Origin: Verrucomicrobiales bacterium
Lineage (GTDB): Bacteria; Verrucomicrobiota; Verrucomicrobiia; Verrucomicrobiales; DEV007
Length of the DNA: 64,000 bases
Assembly (NCBI GenBank): GCA_016795385.1
Contig: JAEUHI010000058.1
Coordinates: 36,420-100,419, forward strand
Direction: 5' to 3'
Shown here: in pieces, positions 35,022 to 42,568 of the stretch
How the letters are laid out: each line of letters begins with the position of its first letter
How positions within the stretch are numbered: the stretch's first letter is position 1
Position numbers and translations under genes: made by a program
Notes under the pieces: generated by a model
The model's database searches: none
Told to the model about the DNA's origin: nothing
Seen by the model: the letters and a program-made list of their open reading frames with translations, nothing else

Positions 35022-36457
35022 AGCCGGGTCCTCTCCTTGCCGCGCTGTTTTCTTTCGCCATCTCCCACACGGAGGCAGGGGGCCGTCCGCCCAACTTCAT
35101 CATTCTCTTCTGCGACAACCTCGGCTACGGCGACATCGAGCCCTTCGGCTCCACCCTGCATCGAACCCCGTCGCTGAACCGCATGGCGGCCGAGGGGCGG
35201 AAGTTCACGCACTTCTACGCCAGCGCCGGCGTCTGCACACCCTCGCGCGCCTCGATCCTCACCGGCTGCTACGCCCAGCGTGTCGGCCTCCATCTCAACC
35301 CGCGCGATCACCACGTCCTGAGACCCGTTTCGCCCTACGGACTCCATCCCGACGAAGTCACCCTTGCGGAAGCCTTCAAGGCGCTCGGTTATGCCACCGC
35401 CCACATCGGCAAGTGGCATCTCGGCGACCAGCCGGAGTTTCTCCCGACCCGCCAGGGATTCGACCACTTCTACGGGATTCCCTACTCCGACGACATGACC
35501 GAGCGGATCTGGGAAAAAGATGGCTCGCACTGGCCGCCACTGCCGCTCATGCGCGGCGAAACCGTGATCGAAGCCCCCGCCGACCGCGACACCCTGACAA
35601 AACGCTACACCGAAGCAGCCGTCGCGTGGATCGAGACGAACCGCGATCGCCCCTTCTTTCTCTACCTTCCCCACGCCATGCCCGGGAGCACCTCGACCCC
35701 CTACGCGAGCGAGGGGTTCCGCGGGAAAAGCCGCAACGGTCCGTGGGGAGACTCCGTCGAGGAAATCGATTGGTCGACCGGAGTCATTCTCGACAAACTC
35801 GTTGACCTCGGCCTTGATCAAAACACGCTCGTCGTCTGGACATCCGACAACGGGTCTCCGCTCGCCCGGGAGCCGGGCGATCTCAGCCGCGGCTCGAATC
35901 TCCCTCTCGCCGGACGCGGGTACACCACGAGCGAAGGAGCCTTCCGCGTCCCATGCCTGACCTGGTGGCCTGGCCGAATTCCCGCCGATACTATCTGCGA
36001 AGAACTGAGCTCGACGATGGATCTCTATCCCACCTTCGTGAAACTCGCCGGTGGCACCGCCGACACGGTGAAGCGCGACGGGCACGATATCCGTCCGCTC
36101 CTTTTCGGGGAGGAGAACGCAAAGAGCCCGTGGGAAGTTTTCGCCTACTACGAACTCGATCAACTTCAGGCCGTTCGCTCCGGGCCGTGGAAACTCTTCC
36201 TGCCGCTCGAGGACTTCGCCAAACACCCTCATTACAAAAAGAACGATCGCGAGCGGGTCCCCTTGCTCTTCAACGTCGTCGAAGACGTCGACACCTCCGA
36301 CAACCTTGCCGCCGCCCATCCCGAAATCGTCGCCCGCCTCACCGCTCTCGCCGAAAAAGTCCGAGCCGATCTCGGAGACATGGGCAAAGCCGGAAATGGG
36401 CAACGGCCGGTCGGCAAAATCCCCCGCGATCCCAAATCCGTGACTCGCGACCCGTGA
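35018..36457 (+). CDS. Secreted Cys-type sulfatase
   Basis: 479 residues; hydrolyses a sulfate ester, probably of a polysaccharide or glycan. The signal peptide is PLLAALFSFAISHTEAGG. The metal-binding start is NFIILFCDNLGYGDIEPFG; the active-site cysteine to be converted to formylglycine is Cys73 in CTPSRASILTG, and the following GKWHLGDQ and VWTSDNGSPL complete the site. As a Cys-type sulfatase it needs a formylglycine-generating enzyme; the FGE-like domain at about 21.4 kb lacks the catalytic cysteines, so maturation must come from elsewhere. Start chosen because it overlaps the DUF3147 stop. Confidence 0.95.
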   Translation: MKPGPLLAALFSFAISHTEAGGRPPNFIILFCDNLGYGDIEPFGSTLHRTPSLNRMAAEGRKFTHFYASAGVCTPSRASILTGCYAQRVGLHLNPRDHHVLRPVSPYGLHPDEVTLAEAFKALGYATAHIGKWHLGDQPEFLPTRQGFDHFYGIPYSDDMTERIWEKDGSHWPPLPLMRGETVIEAPADRDTLTKRYTEAAVAWIETNRDRPFFLYLPHAMPGSTSTPYASEGFRGKSRNGPWGDSVEEIDWSTGVILDKLVDLGLDQNTLVVWTSDNGSPLAREPGDLSRGSNLPLAGRGYTTSEGAFRVPCLTWWPGRIPADTICEELSSTMDLYPTFVKLAGGTADTVKRDGHDIRPLLFGEENAKSPWEVFAYYELDQLQAVRSGPWKLFLPLEDFAKHPHYKKNDRERVPLLFNVVEDVDTSDNLAAAHPEIVARLTALAEKVRADLGDMGKAGNGQRPVGKIPRDPKSVTRDP

Positions 36458-36463
36458 CCGCCG

Positions 36464-36826
36464 TCACGCCGCAAAACTCTCGCCGCAGGAGCACGTCACG
36501 ACCGCATTCGGGTTCGTCACCTTGAAGCCGCCCTGTTGCAGGTCGTCGCTGTAGTCCAGCACTGAACCCGTCACGAAGAGGGCGCTTTTCGGGTCGATGA
36601 CGATGCGGACCTCGTTCGACTCGACGAGGATGTCGCGGTTCGCCGGACCATCGACGAGATCCATCTTGTATTGCAGGCCCGAACAGCCGCCGCCGATCAC
36701 CGCGACGCGCAGCGCGCCATGGTCGAGGCGTCCCTGCTTCTTGAGCAGAGAACGCAGCTTCGCCGAAGCCCCGTCGAGGACCTTGATGAGCGTTTCGTTG
36801 CCGACCCGGTAATTCACTTCTGTCAC
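36464..36826 (-). CDS. HesB/IscA-family iron-sulfur cluster assembly protein
   Basis: 120 residues from the GTG at 36826; the upstream extension of the frame overlaps the riboflavin synthase gene and is not credible. A-type carrier signature: VAVIGGGCSGLQYKMDLVD with the first Cys, and the C-terminal NPNAVVTCSCGESF with the CxC pair. Together the three Cys bind an Fe-S cluster for transfer to client proteins. It is a single gene, convergent with the sulfatase and divergent from ribE. Confidence 0.92.
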   Translation of the reverse strand: MTEVNYRVGNETLIKVLDGASAKLRSLLKKQGRLDHGALRVAVIGGGCSGLQYKMDLVDGPANRDILVESNEVRIVIDPKSALFVTGSVLDYSDDLQQGGFKVTNPNAVVTCSCGESFAA

Positions 36827-36931
36827 GCCCGGAAAATCGGGCAGGGCACGACACGGCGCAAGCCCGAATCGCACGGTCTGGTCACGCGATTTTTCCCTGT
36901 CCAATCCGGCGGCGGCGACGTAGCCTCCCGC

Positions 36932-37522
36932 ATGTTCACAGGCATCGTGGAAACTTGCGGCGAAGTCGTCGCGCTGAAGCCGGTCGAGACCGGTGCGGAA
37001 CTTTGGGTGAAGGCCCCCTTCGTCGGAGAACTCGCCCTGGGCGAAAGTGTCGCCAACAACGGGGCCTGTCTCACCGTCACGGAGGTGAAGGATGGGGCGA
37101 TGCGCTTCGACCTCCTCCACGAGACCCTACGCCTCACCAATCTCGGCGATCTGAAACCCGGCGACCCCGTCAATCTCGAGCGATCCCTCCGCGTCGGCGA
37201 CCGCCTCAGCGGCCATTTCGTGCAGGGGCATGTGGATGCCTGTGCCGAGGTCACTGGCTACGAGCGCGTCGGGCAGGACCACCGGTTCACCGTCTCCCTG
37301 CCGCGAGAATTCGCCCACCTCATCGTTCACAAGGGCTCCATCTGCGTCGACGGGATCAGCCTCACCGTGGCCGGGCTGCACGAGGATCGTTTCCTTCTCT
37401 GGATCATCCCCCACACCCACGAGGTGACGAATTTGCGGAATGTCAGGGTGGGTTCGCGAGTGAACCTCGAATTCGACCTCCTCGCCAAACACCTTGCGCG
37501 TTTGCAGGAGTGCCGGGCTTAA
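36932..37522 (+). CDS. ribE: Riboflavin synthase, alpha subunit
   Basis: 196 residues, standard length. Two lumazine-binding barrels: MFTGIVETCGEVVALKPVET at the very start, ESVANNGACLTVTEVKDGAM, then the second repeat LSGHFVQGHVDACAEV and ICVDGISLTVAGLHEDRF. It converts two molecules of 6,7-dimethyl-8-ribityllumazine into riboflavin. No other rib gene is adjacent. There is no obvious FMN riboswitch in the 105-bp upstream gap. Its TAA stop overlaps the stop of the convergent S4 gene within a shared TTAA. Confidence 0.95.
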   Translation: MFTGIVETCGEVVALKPVETGAELWVKAPFVGELALGESVANNGACLTVTEVKDGAMRFDLLHETLRLTNLGDLKPGDPVNLERSLRVGDRLSGHFVQGHVDACAEVTGYERVGQDHRFTVSLPREFAHLIVHKGSICVDGISLTVAGLHEDRFLLWIIPHTHEVTNLRNVRVGSRVNLEFDLLAKHLARLQECRA

Positions 37523-37995
37523 CGCAGCGGCTTCCGTCGGACGAAGGCCCTGACAAAATCCTCGAAGGTCGGCTCGGGATCGGGTGCCGTACCGGTGATT
37601 TCCTCGAGATCACGGCGATCGCGTTTCGTGGGGCGTCCCGTGCCTGTCTCGCGCGGGATCGGGGCTCCTTCGCGGGCCTCGCGCTCGAGTTCGGCGACGC
37701 GGGCGTACTCCTCCACCGGAGTCAGGTCGAGAACGAAGGTGGGCACTTCCTTCGCGGAGACACGACGACGGAGGATCCCTTTCACTTCGAGGATGCGCTC
37801 CAACATCCCTTGGCGCACGCGGACCTCATCGCCGACACGGACCTGGCGCGAGGCGCGGCAGCGCTGTCCGTTCACAAGCAGTTGCGATTTCTTGCACGCC
37901 GCCGCCGCGAGGGTGCGGGTCTTGTAGAGACGCACCGACCAAGCCCAGAGGTCGAGGCGCACGCTGTCTTCTGGAGGAGTGGGGAGGGATTCCAA
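37519..37995 (-). CDS. S4-domain RNA-binding protein (Hsp15-like)
   Basis: 158 residues. The N-terminal S4 domain is clear (VRLDLWAWSVRLYKTRTLAA, CKKSQLLVNGQRC, VRVGDEVRVRQGM), as in HslR, which recycles 50S subunits with nascent chains. The C-terminus is a charged tail (GTGRPTKRDRRDLEEITG). Converges on ribE, sharing the palindromic TTAA as the two stop codons. Confidence 0.88.
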   Translation of the reverse strand: MESLPTPPEDSVRLDLWAWSVRLYKTRTLAAAACKKSQLLVNGQRCRASRQVRVGDEVRVRQGMLERILEVKGILRRRVSAKEVPTFVLDLTPVEEYARVAELEREAREGAPIPRETGTGRPTKRDRRDLEEITGTAPDPEPTFEDFVRAFVRRKPLR

Positions 37996-38053
37996 AACGT
38001 CGTTGTCTAGGGTTACGATGGAACGTGCCCTTCTGTCCAGATGTTTTCGAAAC

Positions 38054-38923
38054 TCACTCCGTCCGCCCTACCCACGTCCATCCTTCGCCGTAGCGTTCCT
38101 TCGTCGCCTCCGCTAGAGCCGCGCCATCGGCATTCTCCTCCAGCACCGCCAGCATCGTTGACCCGGAACCCGAGAGCAGGGCGGCGCGGACGCCGGGCTG
38201 CGTGAGCAGCCACGACTTCAGGTCTCCTAGCACGGGGAATTTCTCGAAAACCGGCCGCTCGAGATCATTCACCATTTCCCCCCAGGGTCCCGGCTGCGGT
38301 GCGTAGGTGAAGCCAGCGTATTCCGCCGATTCAAGGTAACGCCGATAGGCCCACGAGGCGGCAATGCCGAAGTCGGGTTTGTAGAGGAAAATCGGAAAGG
38401 TCGGGGGCATTTCCTCGGCGGAGATCGGCACGACGATCTCGCCGCGTCCCCGGCAATCGCAGGGACGGTCGTAGATGAAAAAGGGGATGTCCGATCCGAT
38501 CGTCGCGCCGACCGCGGCGAGTTCCGCCTCCGGCAGATGAAGTGACGCCATCTCGTTCAGTGCCCGCAGCACCGCCGCCGCATCACTGCTGCCGCCCCCG
38601 AGTCCCGCGCCTGAGGGGATGTGCTTTTCGAGATCGAGCGAGACGCTGAAGACCTTGTCGGTGTGTTGTTCGAGGGCCCGCACCGCTTTCACCACGAGAT
38701 TGTCCTCGCCGGTCGGCAGATCCGGATCGGAGCAGCGCAGGATTACCTCGTCGTCGTCTCGCCACTTGAGGCGGACGCGGTCGGCGAGGCCGAGTTTCAC
38801 CATGCGGGTGTCGATCTCGTGAAATCCGTCCTCGCGTTTGCCGAGGATGCGCAGCCAGAGATTCGTCTTGGCGGGGGCGGCGATCTCATGGGCATCGCTC
38901 ATGTCGGGGAAAGCTTCGATCAT
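38054..38923 (-). CDS. ispE: 4-diphosphocytidyl-2-C-methyl-D-erythritol kinase
   Basis: 289 residues from the ATG at 38923, 2 bp after the pgeF stop; the ATG at 38902 is an alternative. GHMP kinase of the MEP pathway that phosphorylates CDP-ME. Motifs: PAKTNLWLRILGKREDGFHE at the start, the ATP-binding PSGAGLGGGSSDAAAVLRAL, the VGATIGSDIPFF segment and the C-terminal LLSGSGSTMLAVLEE. IspD is encoded separately at 5.1 kb. Confidence 0.95.
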   Translation of the reverse strand: MIEAFPDMSDAHEIAAPAKTNLWLRILGKREDGFHEIDTRMVKLGLADRVRLKWRDDDEVILRCSDPDLPTGEDNLVVKAVRALEQHTDKVFSVSLDLEKHIPSGAGLGGGSSDAAAVLRALNEMASLHLPEAELAAVGATIGSDIPFFIYDRPCDCRGRGEIVVPISAEEMPPTFPIFLYKPDFGIAASWAYRRYLESAEYAGFTYAPQPGPWGEMVNDLERPVFEKFPVLGDLKSWLLTQPGVRAALLSGSGSTMLAVLEENADGAALAEATKERYGEGWTWVGRTE

Positions 38924-38925
38924 CG

Positions 38926-39594
38926 TCACGCCCAACCGATAAAGCCAAACATCCGTCCCGTCCTGCCCTTTTCGAGGCGGTAGCTGTAGTAGCGTTCCGG
39001 GGCGCTGCTGGTGCAGATGCCGCAGTCGTGCACTTGCCCGGCCGGGACGCCGAGAGCGACGCAGTCGGCCACAATTTGCGCCGCGAAGTCGATTTCGTAG
39101 GCGGGCGGCCGGATGCAAGGCGCGAGTTGCACGACGAGGTCGGCGGGATCGCTGCCGTGGACTTCCTGCATGCGCCGGATCGTGGCGGCGGCAATGCCGA
39201 GTTCGGTGCCCTTCTTGCCGGAATGGGCGATGCCGCAGACCTGTTTTACCGGATCGGCGATGAAGACCGTGCCGCAGTCCGCGACCCAGACCCCGAGAAA
39301 CTGGCCGGAGATCGCGGTGACGAGGGCATCGGTGGCGGGAAAATACAGGCGTGCGGGATGCGCTCCGGCCACGATGCCGACGCTGGCCCCGTGGACTTGT
39401 TCACCCGTGGCGAGATGGTCGCGCGGGACTCCGGTGGCGGTGAGGAGAGAAGTGTGGAGCGGTTCGAGCCGGGCGAGGGCTTCCTCGCGATCGCAGTCGA
39501 CCTCCACCTCAGGACTGCGCAGGAGAAAGCCGTGCTTCAATCCGGGCAATGTGGAAAGAGCGGCAAAGGTTTCGATGAGGGGGGAATCGGGCAT
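38926..39594 (-). CDS. pgeF: PgeF/YfiH multicopper-oxidase-type protein (laccase domain)
   Basis: 222 residues from the ATG at 39594. Family DUF152/Cu-oxidase 4, proposed to remove misincorporated amino acids from peptidoglycan precursors and also reported as a purine nucleoside phosphorylase. Seen here: GEQVHGASVGIV, the WVADCGTVFIADP metal/active-site segment, IAHSGKKGTELGI (usually AHAGWRGT; here His is kept while the usual Gly-Trp-Arg reads Gly-Lys-Lys), VVQLAPCIRPPAYEI, and DCGICTSSAPERYYSYR. The divergence of the HAGW motif is worth noting. Confidence 0.88.
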   Translation of the reverse strand: MPDSPLIETFAALSTLPGLKHGFLLRSPEVEVDCDREEALARLEPLHTSLLTATGVPRDHLATGEQVHGASVGIVAGAHPARLYFPATDALVTAISGQFLGVWVADCGTVFIADPVKQVCGIAHSGKKGTELGIAAATIRRMQEVHGSDPADLVVQLAPCIRPPAYEIDFAAQIVADCVALGVPAGQVHDCGICTSSAPERYYSYRLEKGRTGRMFGFIGWA

Positions 39595-39652
39595 GGATGG
39601 GACCGAACTCTTCTTCCGCGGCGGAGTCAACCGATCGCATCAACGGTCTCTC

Positions 39653-40147
39653 CTATTGGTTGCCGGTGCGGGCAAGGTAGGCGTTGATTTCACCCTGAAG
39701 CTCAAGGATCTCCTTTTCCGTCGACTCCAGATCTTCACGTCTTTTACGGGCAAGGATATTGGTGAGGCTGCCCGATTCGATCTCCGCGATGAACTCCCTC
39801 TGCTTTCTTTGGAGCTCCGAAATGGCCTTTTGCCGGTTCGCGATATAGGGATCGACGGGCTCCTCTTTCACCACGGCAGGAGGTGCCTGCTCCGGCAGGC
39901 GTTCGGCGAAGATGCGATCCTTCCAGCTCAGTTTTCCAAAGGGCAGCTCATAGCGGGTGCCATCGGAGAGCCGGTCGAAATGCAGCGTCTGTCCGACGCG
40001 CCCGACCACGACCACCTCGAGCGATTGACCTTCGGTGTTGGTGATGGTCCGGCTCACCGGAATGCCCGGCGCGGTTTGCACCCACCATCCGTAGACTGCC
40101 GCGATGACGAGAAGAACGAGGAGAAAAAGGATGCGGAGGGCTTTCAT
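39653..40147 (-). CDS. Membrane-anchored protein of unknown function with coiled coil
   Basis: 164 residues. N-terminal helix (ALRILFLLVLLVIAAVYGWW) anchors a small beta domain (ISRTITNTEG-like VSRTITNTEGQSLEVVVVG, TRYELPFGKLSWKDRIFAE) resembling the SHD1-type domain of PVC proteins that adapt nucleic-acid or polysaccharide binding. The C-terminal third is a helical coiled coil (ISELQRKQREFIAEIESG, then ESTEKEILELQGEINAYL). It lies 15 bp after pbpC on the same strand. Confidence 0.65.
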   Translation of the reverse strand: MKALRILFLLVLLVIAAVYGWWVQTAPGIPVSRTITNTEGQSLEVVVVGRVGQTLHFDRLSDGTRYELPFGKLSWKDRIFAERLPEQAPPAVVKEEPVDPYIANRQKAISELQRKQREFIAEIESGSLTNILARKRREDLESTEKEILELQGEINAYLARTGNQ

Positions 40148-40162
40148 GACGTCGGACTGAGC

Positions 40163-42526
40163 TTACAACGCCTCCACCTTAAGCCGGCTTTTCACGCTTC
40201 GCCCGCTCTTTCGATCGAGTGCCACGACCTCGTGCTCTCCCGGTTTCAGGACGAGCCAGCTTTTGCCGTCTTCACTTTCAACCGATAGACTCTCGCTCGA
40301 CCACTCGATCTCTTCGCGTCCGCTTCCCGCGACTTCGAGGGGAAATCTCGCGCCGCTCGCGGGCAGGTCGGGATCGATGAAGGCGACCGTTCCTTCCAGC
40401 GGGCTGACGATGCGGAAGTTTGCGACCGAAGCCGACTCCACGGGCACCTCGACGATGGCGTCGGTCTTCAGGGGATTCGACGGGTCGCGCCACCAGGTCG
40501 CATAGGTCAGAGGAAGGCGGGTGCGGGACTGGCCATCATAGTCGGCGGCGGAGGCGAGGGACGGAATGCGGCCCCTGACAAACCACTCTTTGCGGATGCG
40601 GGAATCGGGCAGGGCGAGTCCCTCCGGCGGACGTTTGCCACTGATGCGGTCGACGACGACCTCGATGGCGCCCTCAGGGCGCTCATACCAGCTCGCCTCG
40701 CGATCGCGATGGAGCCGCACCATCACCTGATGGAAAATCGGGGCCGCGCCCATCGCGCCGGAGACGCGGTTGAGGGGGCGGTTGTCGAAACGCCCCACCC
40801 AGACCCCGACGGTGAAGTCGGGCGTGTAGCCGATCGTCCAGCTGTCGCGGAAGTCGGTCGAGGTGCCGGTCTTGGCGGCGACGCGGAAGGGCAGGTTGAG
40901 AGGGGAATTGAGTCCGAAGGCGAGAGCGCGGGCGCGTTCGTCGGAAAGGATGTCGCCGATGAGCCAGGCGGCGTCGGCATCGAAGACGCGACGGGAATCG
41001 GCGCCGGCTTGACCCTGTTGGGTCGGGGACGCAACAGGGTCCAGTCCATGGAGAAACCGCACCGGTTTCCACTCACCGAGGCGGGCCAGGGTGGCGTAGC
41101 CGTTGGTGAGTTCGAGGAGGCGGACCTCGGCGTTGCCGAGGGTGAGCCCGAGCCCGTATTCGGTCGCGGCGGGAGCAAGGCTGGTGAAATGAAGATCCTT
41201 CACGAGACAATCGTGCAATCGTGTCGGGCCGCCGATCTCGTCGAGCAGCTTCACCGCGGGCACGTTCAGCGAATTGGCGAGGGCGTGCCGGATCGAGACG
41301 GGTCCGAGGAAACGGCGGCTGAAATTCACCGGCTGGTAAGTGCCGGTGGGCGTGATGTATTCGATCGGCGTGTCGGCGAGGATGGTCGCGGCGGTAGCGT
41401 CGCGCTGGAGGGCGAGGGCGTAGGTGAAAGGCTTCAAGGTCGATCCCGCGGAGCGCGGACGCCACGCACCGTTTACCTGTCCGGCCGCCGAACCGAAGAA
41501 GGAGCGCGATCCGCTGAGAGCGAGGATCTCGCCGCTCGCGTTTTCGATCACGACGACCGCGGCCTGGAGATCGTTTTCCTCCCCGGCCTGGTGGGAGAGA
41601 CGCGCGAGTTCGGCGGACACGAGATTCTCAACCGCGTGCTGAAGGCGCAGGTCAAGGGTCGTGCGGACGACCGACCCAGAAGCCTTCGCGGCCTCGATGG
41701 CGGGACCTTCGCGCTCGAGGAGCAGTTCGGTGAAATGCGGGGCGTGGAAGGAGCGCTCGTGACCGGCGATCAGCTTCGGCTCCTCGATGAGGGCTGCGGC
41801 GAACTGCGCTTCGTCGATGTATCCCTCCTCCCGCATCCGGCCGAGGATCCAGAGCTGGCGCTGGCGCGCGCCCTCGAGATTCTTCCACGGATTCAGTTTG
41901 GTGGGTTTGTTAGGCAAGCCGGCGAGGAGGGCGGACTCGGCGAGGGAGAGATCGCCGAGGGGTTTGCCGAAGTAGCCGCGGGCGGCGGCACGGGCTCCGG
42001 TGAACTGGTTGCCGTAGGGGAGGTGGTTGAGGTAGGCGGTGAGGATGGTCTCCTTGTCCGTCGTCATTTCGAGATGACGCGCGGTGAAGGCCTCGATGAT
42101 CTTCGTGCGGAAGTCGCGACGGCGGGGCGGTCCGTAGAGCTTGATGGTCTGCTGGGTGATGGTCGAGGCGCCCGAGACGAACTCGCGGTGCAGCAGGGCA
42201 TCGCGAACGGCGCGCATCACGCCGAGGAAGTCGATCCCGCCGTGCGAAAAGTAGCGCGAGTCCTCCGCCGCGAGGGTGGCGAGAACGAGGTTCCCGGGAA
42301 ACTCGTCATAGGTGGCGGGCTCGTCGGCGCGGAGTTCGCCATCGAGGAGCCGCCGCACCGGGCGGTCCTCACGATCCACGAAGAGGATCCCCGACGGGGC
42401 CGCCGTGCCGAGGGTCTCCGGGAGCGGAAAGAACCATGGCACGAGGTAGAGTCCGGCAAGGACCGCGGCCAGCCCGGAAAGCGCGAGGCCGAGCATCCGC
42501 CGCCGCCATTTCCCCAGCCGCCTCAT
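40163..42526 (-). CDS. pbpC: Penicillin-binding protein 1C
   Basis: 787 residues from the ATG at 42526. Domain order: membrane helix (LGLALSGLAAVLAGLYLVPW), GT51 glycosyltransferase (EDSRYFSHGGID, SGASTITQQTIKLYG), transpeptidase with intact motifs (SxxK in SAGSTLKPFTYAL, SxN in ANSLNVPAVKL, KTG in AAKTGTSTDFRDSW), and a C-terminal beta domain of the BiPBP_C type (FRIVSPLEGTVAFIDPDL). PbpC encoded next to a bacterial alpha-2-macroglobulin is the same arrangement as E. coli yfhM-pbpC, thought to repair the wall and trap proteases after envelope damage. Confidence 0.95.
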   Translation of the reverse strand: MRRLGKWRRRMLGLALSGLAAVLAGLYLVPWFFPLPETLGTAAPSGILFVDREDRPVRRLLDGELRADEPATYDEFPGNLVLATLAAEDSRYFSHGGIDFLGVMRAVRDALLHREFVSGASTITQQTIKLYGPPRRRDFRTKIIEAFTARHLEMTTDKETILTAYLNHLPYGNQFTGARAAARGYFGKPLGDLSLAESALLAGLPNKPTKLNPWKNLEGARQRQLWILGRMREEGYIDEAQFAAALIEEPKLIAGHERSFHAPHFTELLLEREGPAIEAAKASGSVVRTTLDLRLQHAVENLVSAELARLSHQAGEENDLQAAVVVIENASGEILALSGSRSFFGSAAGQVNGAWRPRSAGSTLKPFTYALALQRDATAATILADTPIEYITPTGTYQPVNFSRRFLGPVSIRHALANSLNVPAVKLLDEIGGPTRLHDCLVKDLHFTSLAPAATEYGLGLTLGNAEVRLLELTNGYATLARLGEWKPVRFLHGLDPVASPTQQGQAGADSRRVFDADAAWLIGDILSDERARALAFGLNSPLNLPFRVAAKTGTSTDFRDSWTIGYTPDFTVGVWVGRFDNRPLNRVSGAMGAAPIFHQVMVRLHRDREASWYERPEGAIEVVVDRISGKRPPEGLALPDSRIRKEWFVRGRIPSLASAADYDGQSRTRLPLTYATWWRDPSNPLKTDAIVEVPVESASVANFRIVSPLEGTVAFIDPDLPASGARFPLEVAGSGREEIEWSSESLSVESEDGKSWLVLKPGEHEVVALDRKSGRSVKSRLKVEAL

Positions 42527-42538
42527 CAAGTTCCGGAC

Positions 42539-42568
42539 TTTTTACCTTTTACCTTTCCACCTTTTACC
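42539..42568. repeat. Heptameric CTTTTAC tandem repeat between A2M and pbpC
   Basis: Degenerate tandem copies of CTTTTAC (TTTTTAC, CTTTTAC, an imperfect CTTTCCAC, CTTTTAC) fill the gap between the two genes. The same heptamer is repeated at 57184-57211, which suggests a dispersed short tandem repeat family rather than chance. Confidence 0.6.

Noticed and set aside
36827..36931. FMN riboswitch upstream of ribE
   Set aside because: Only 105 bp, and the conserved RFN-element core (AGGGUG, CCGAC-type blocks) was not found.
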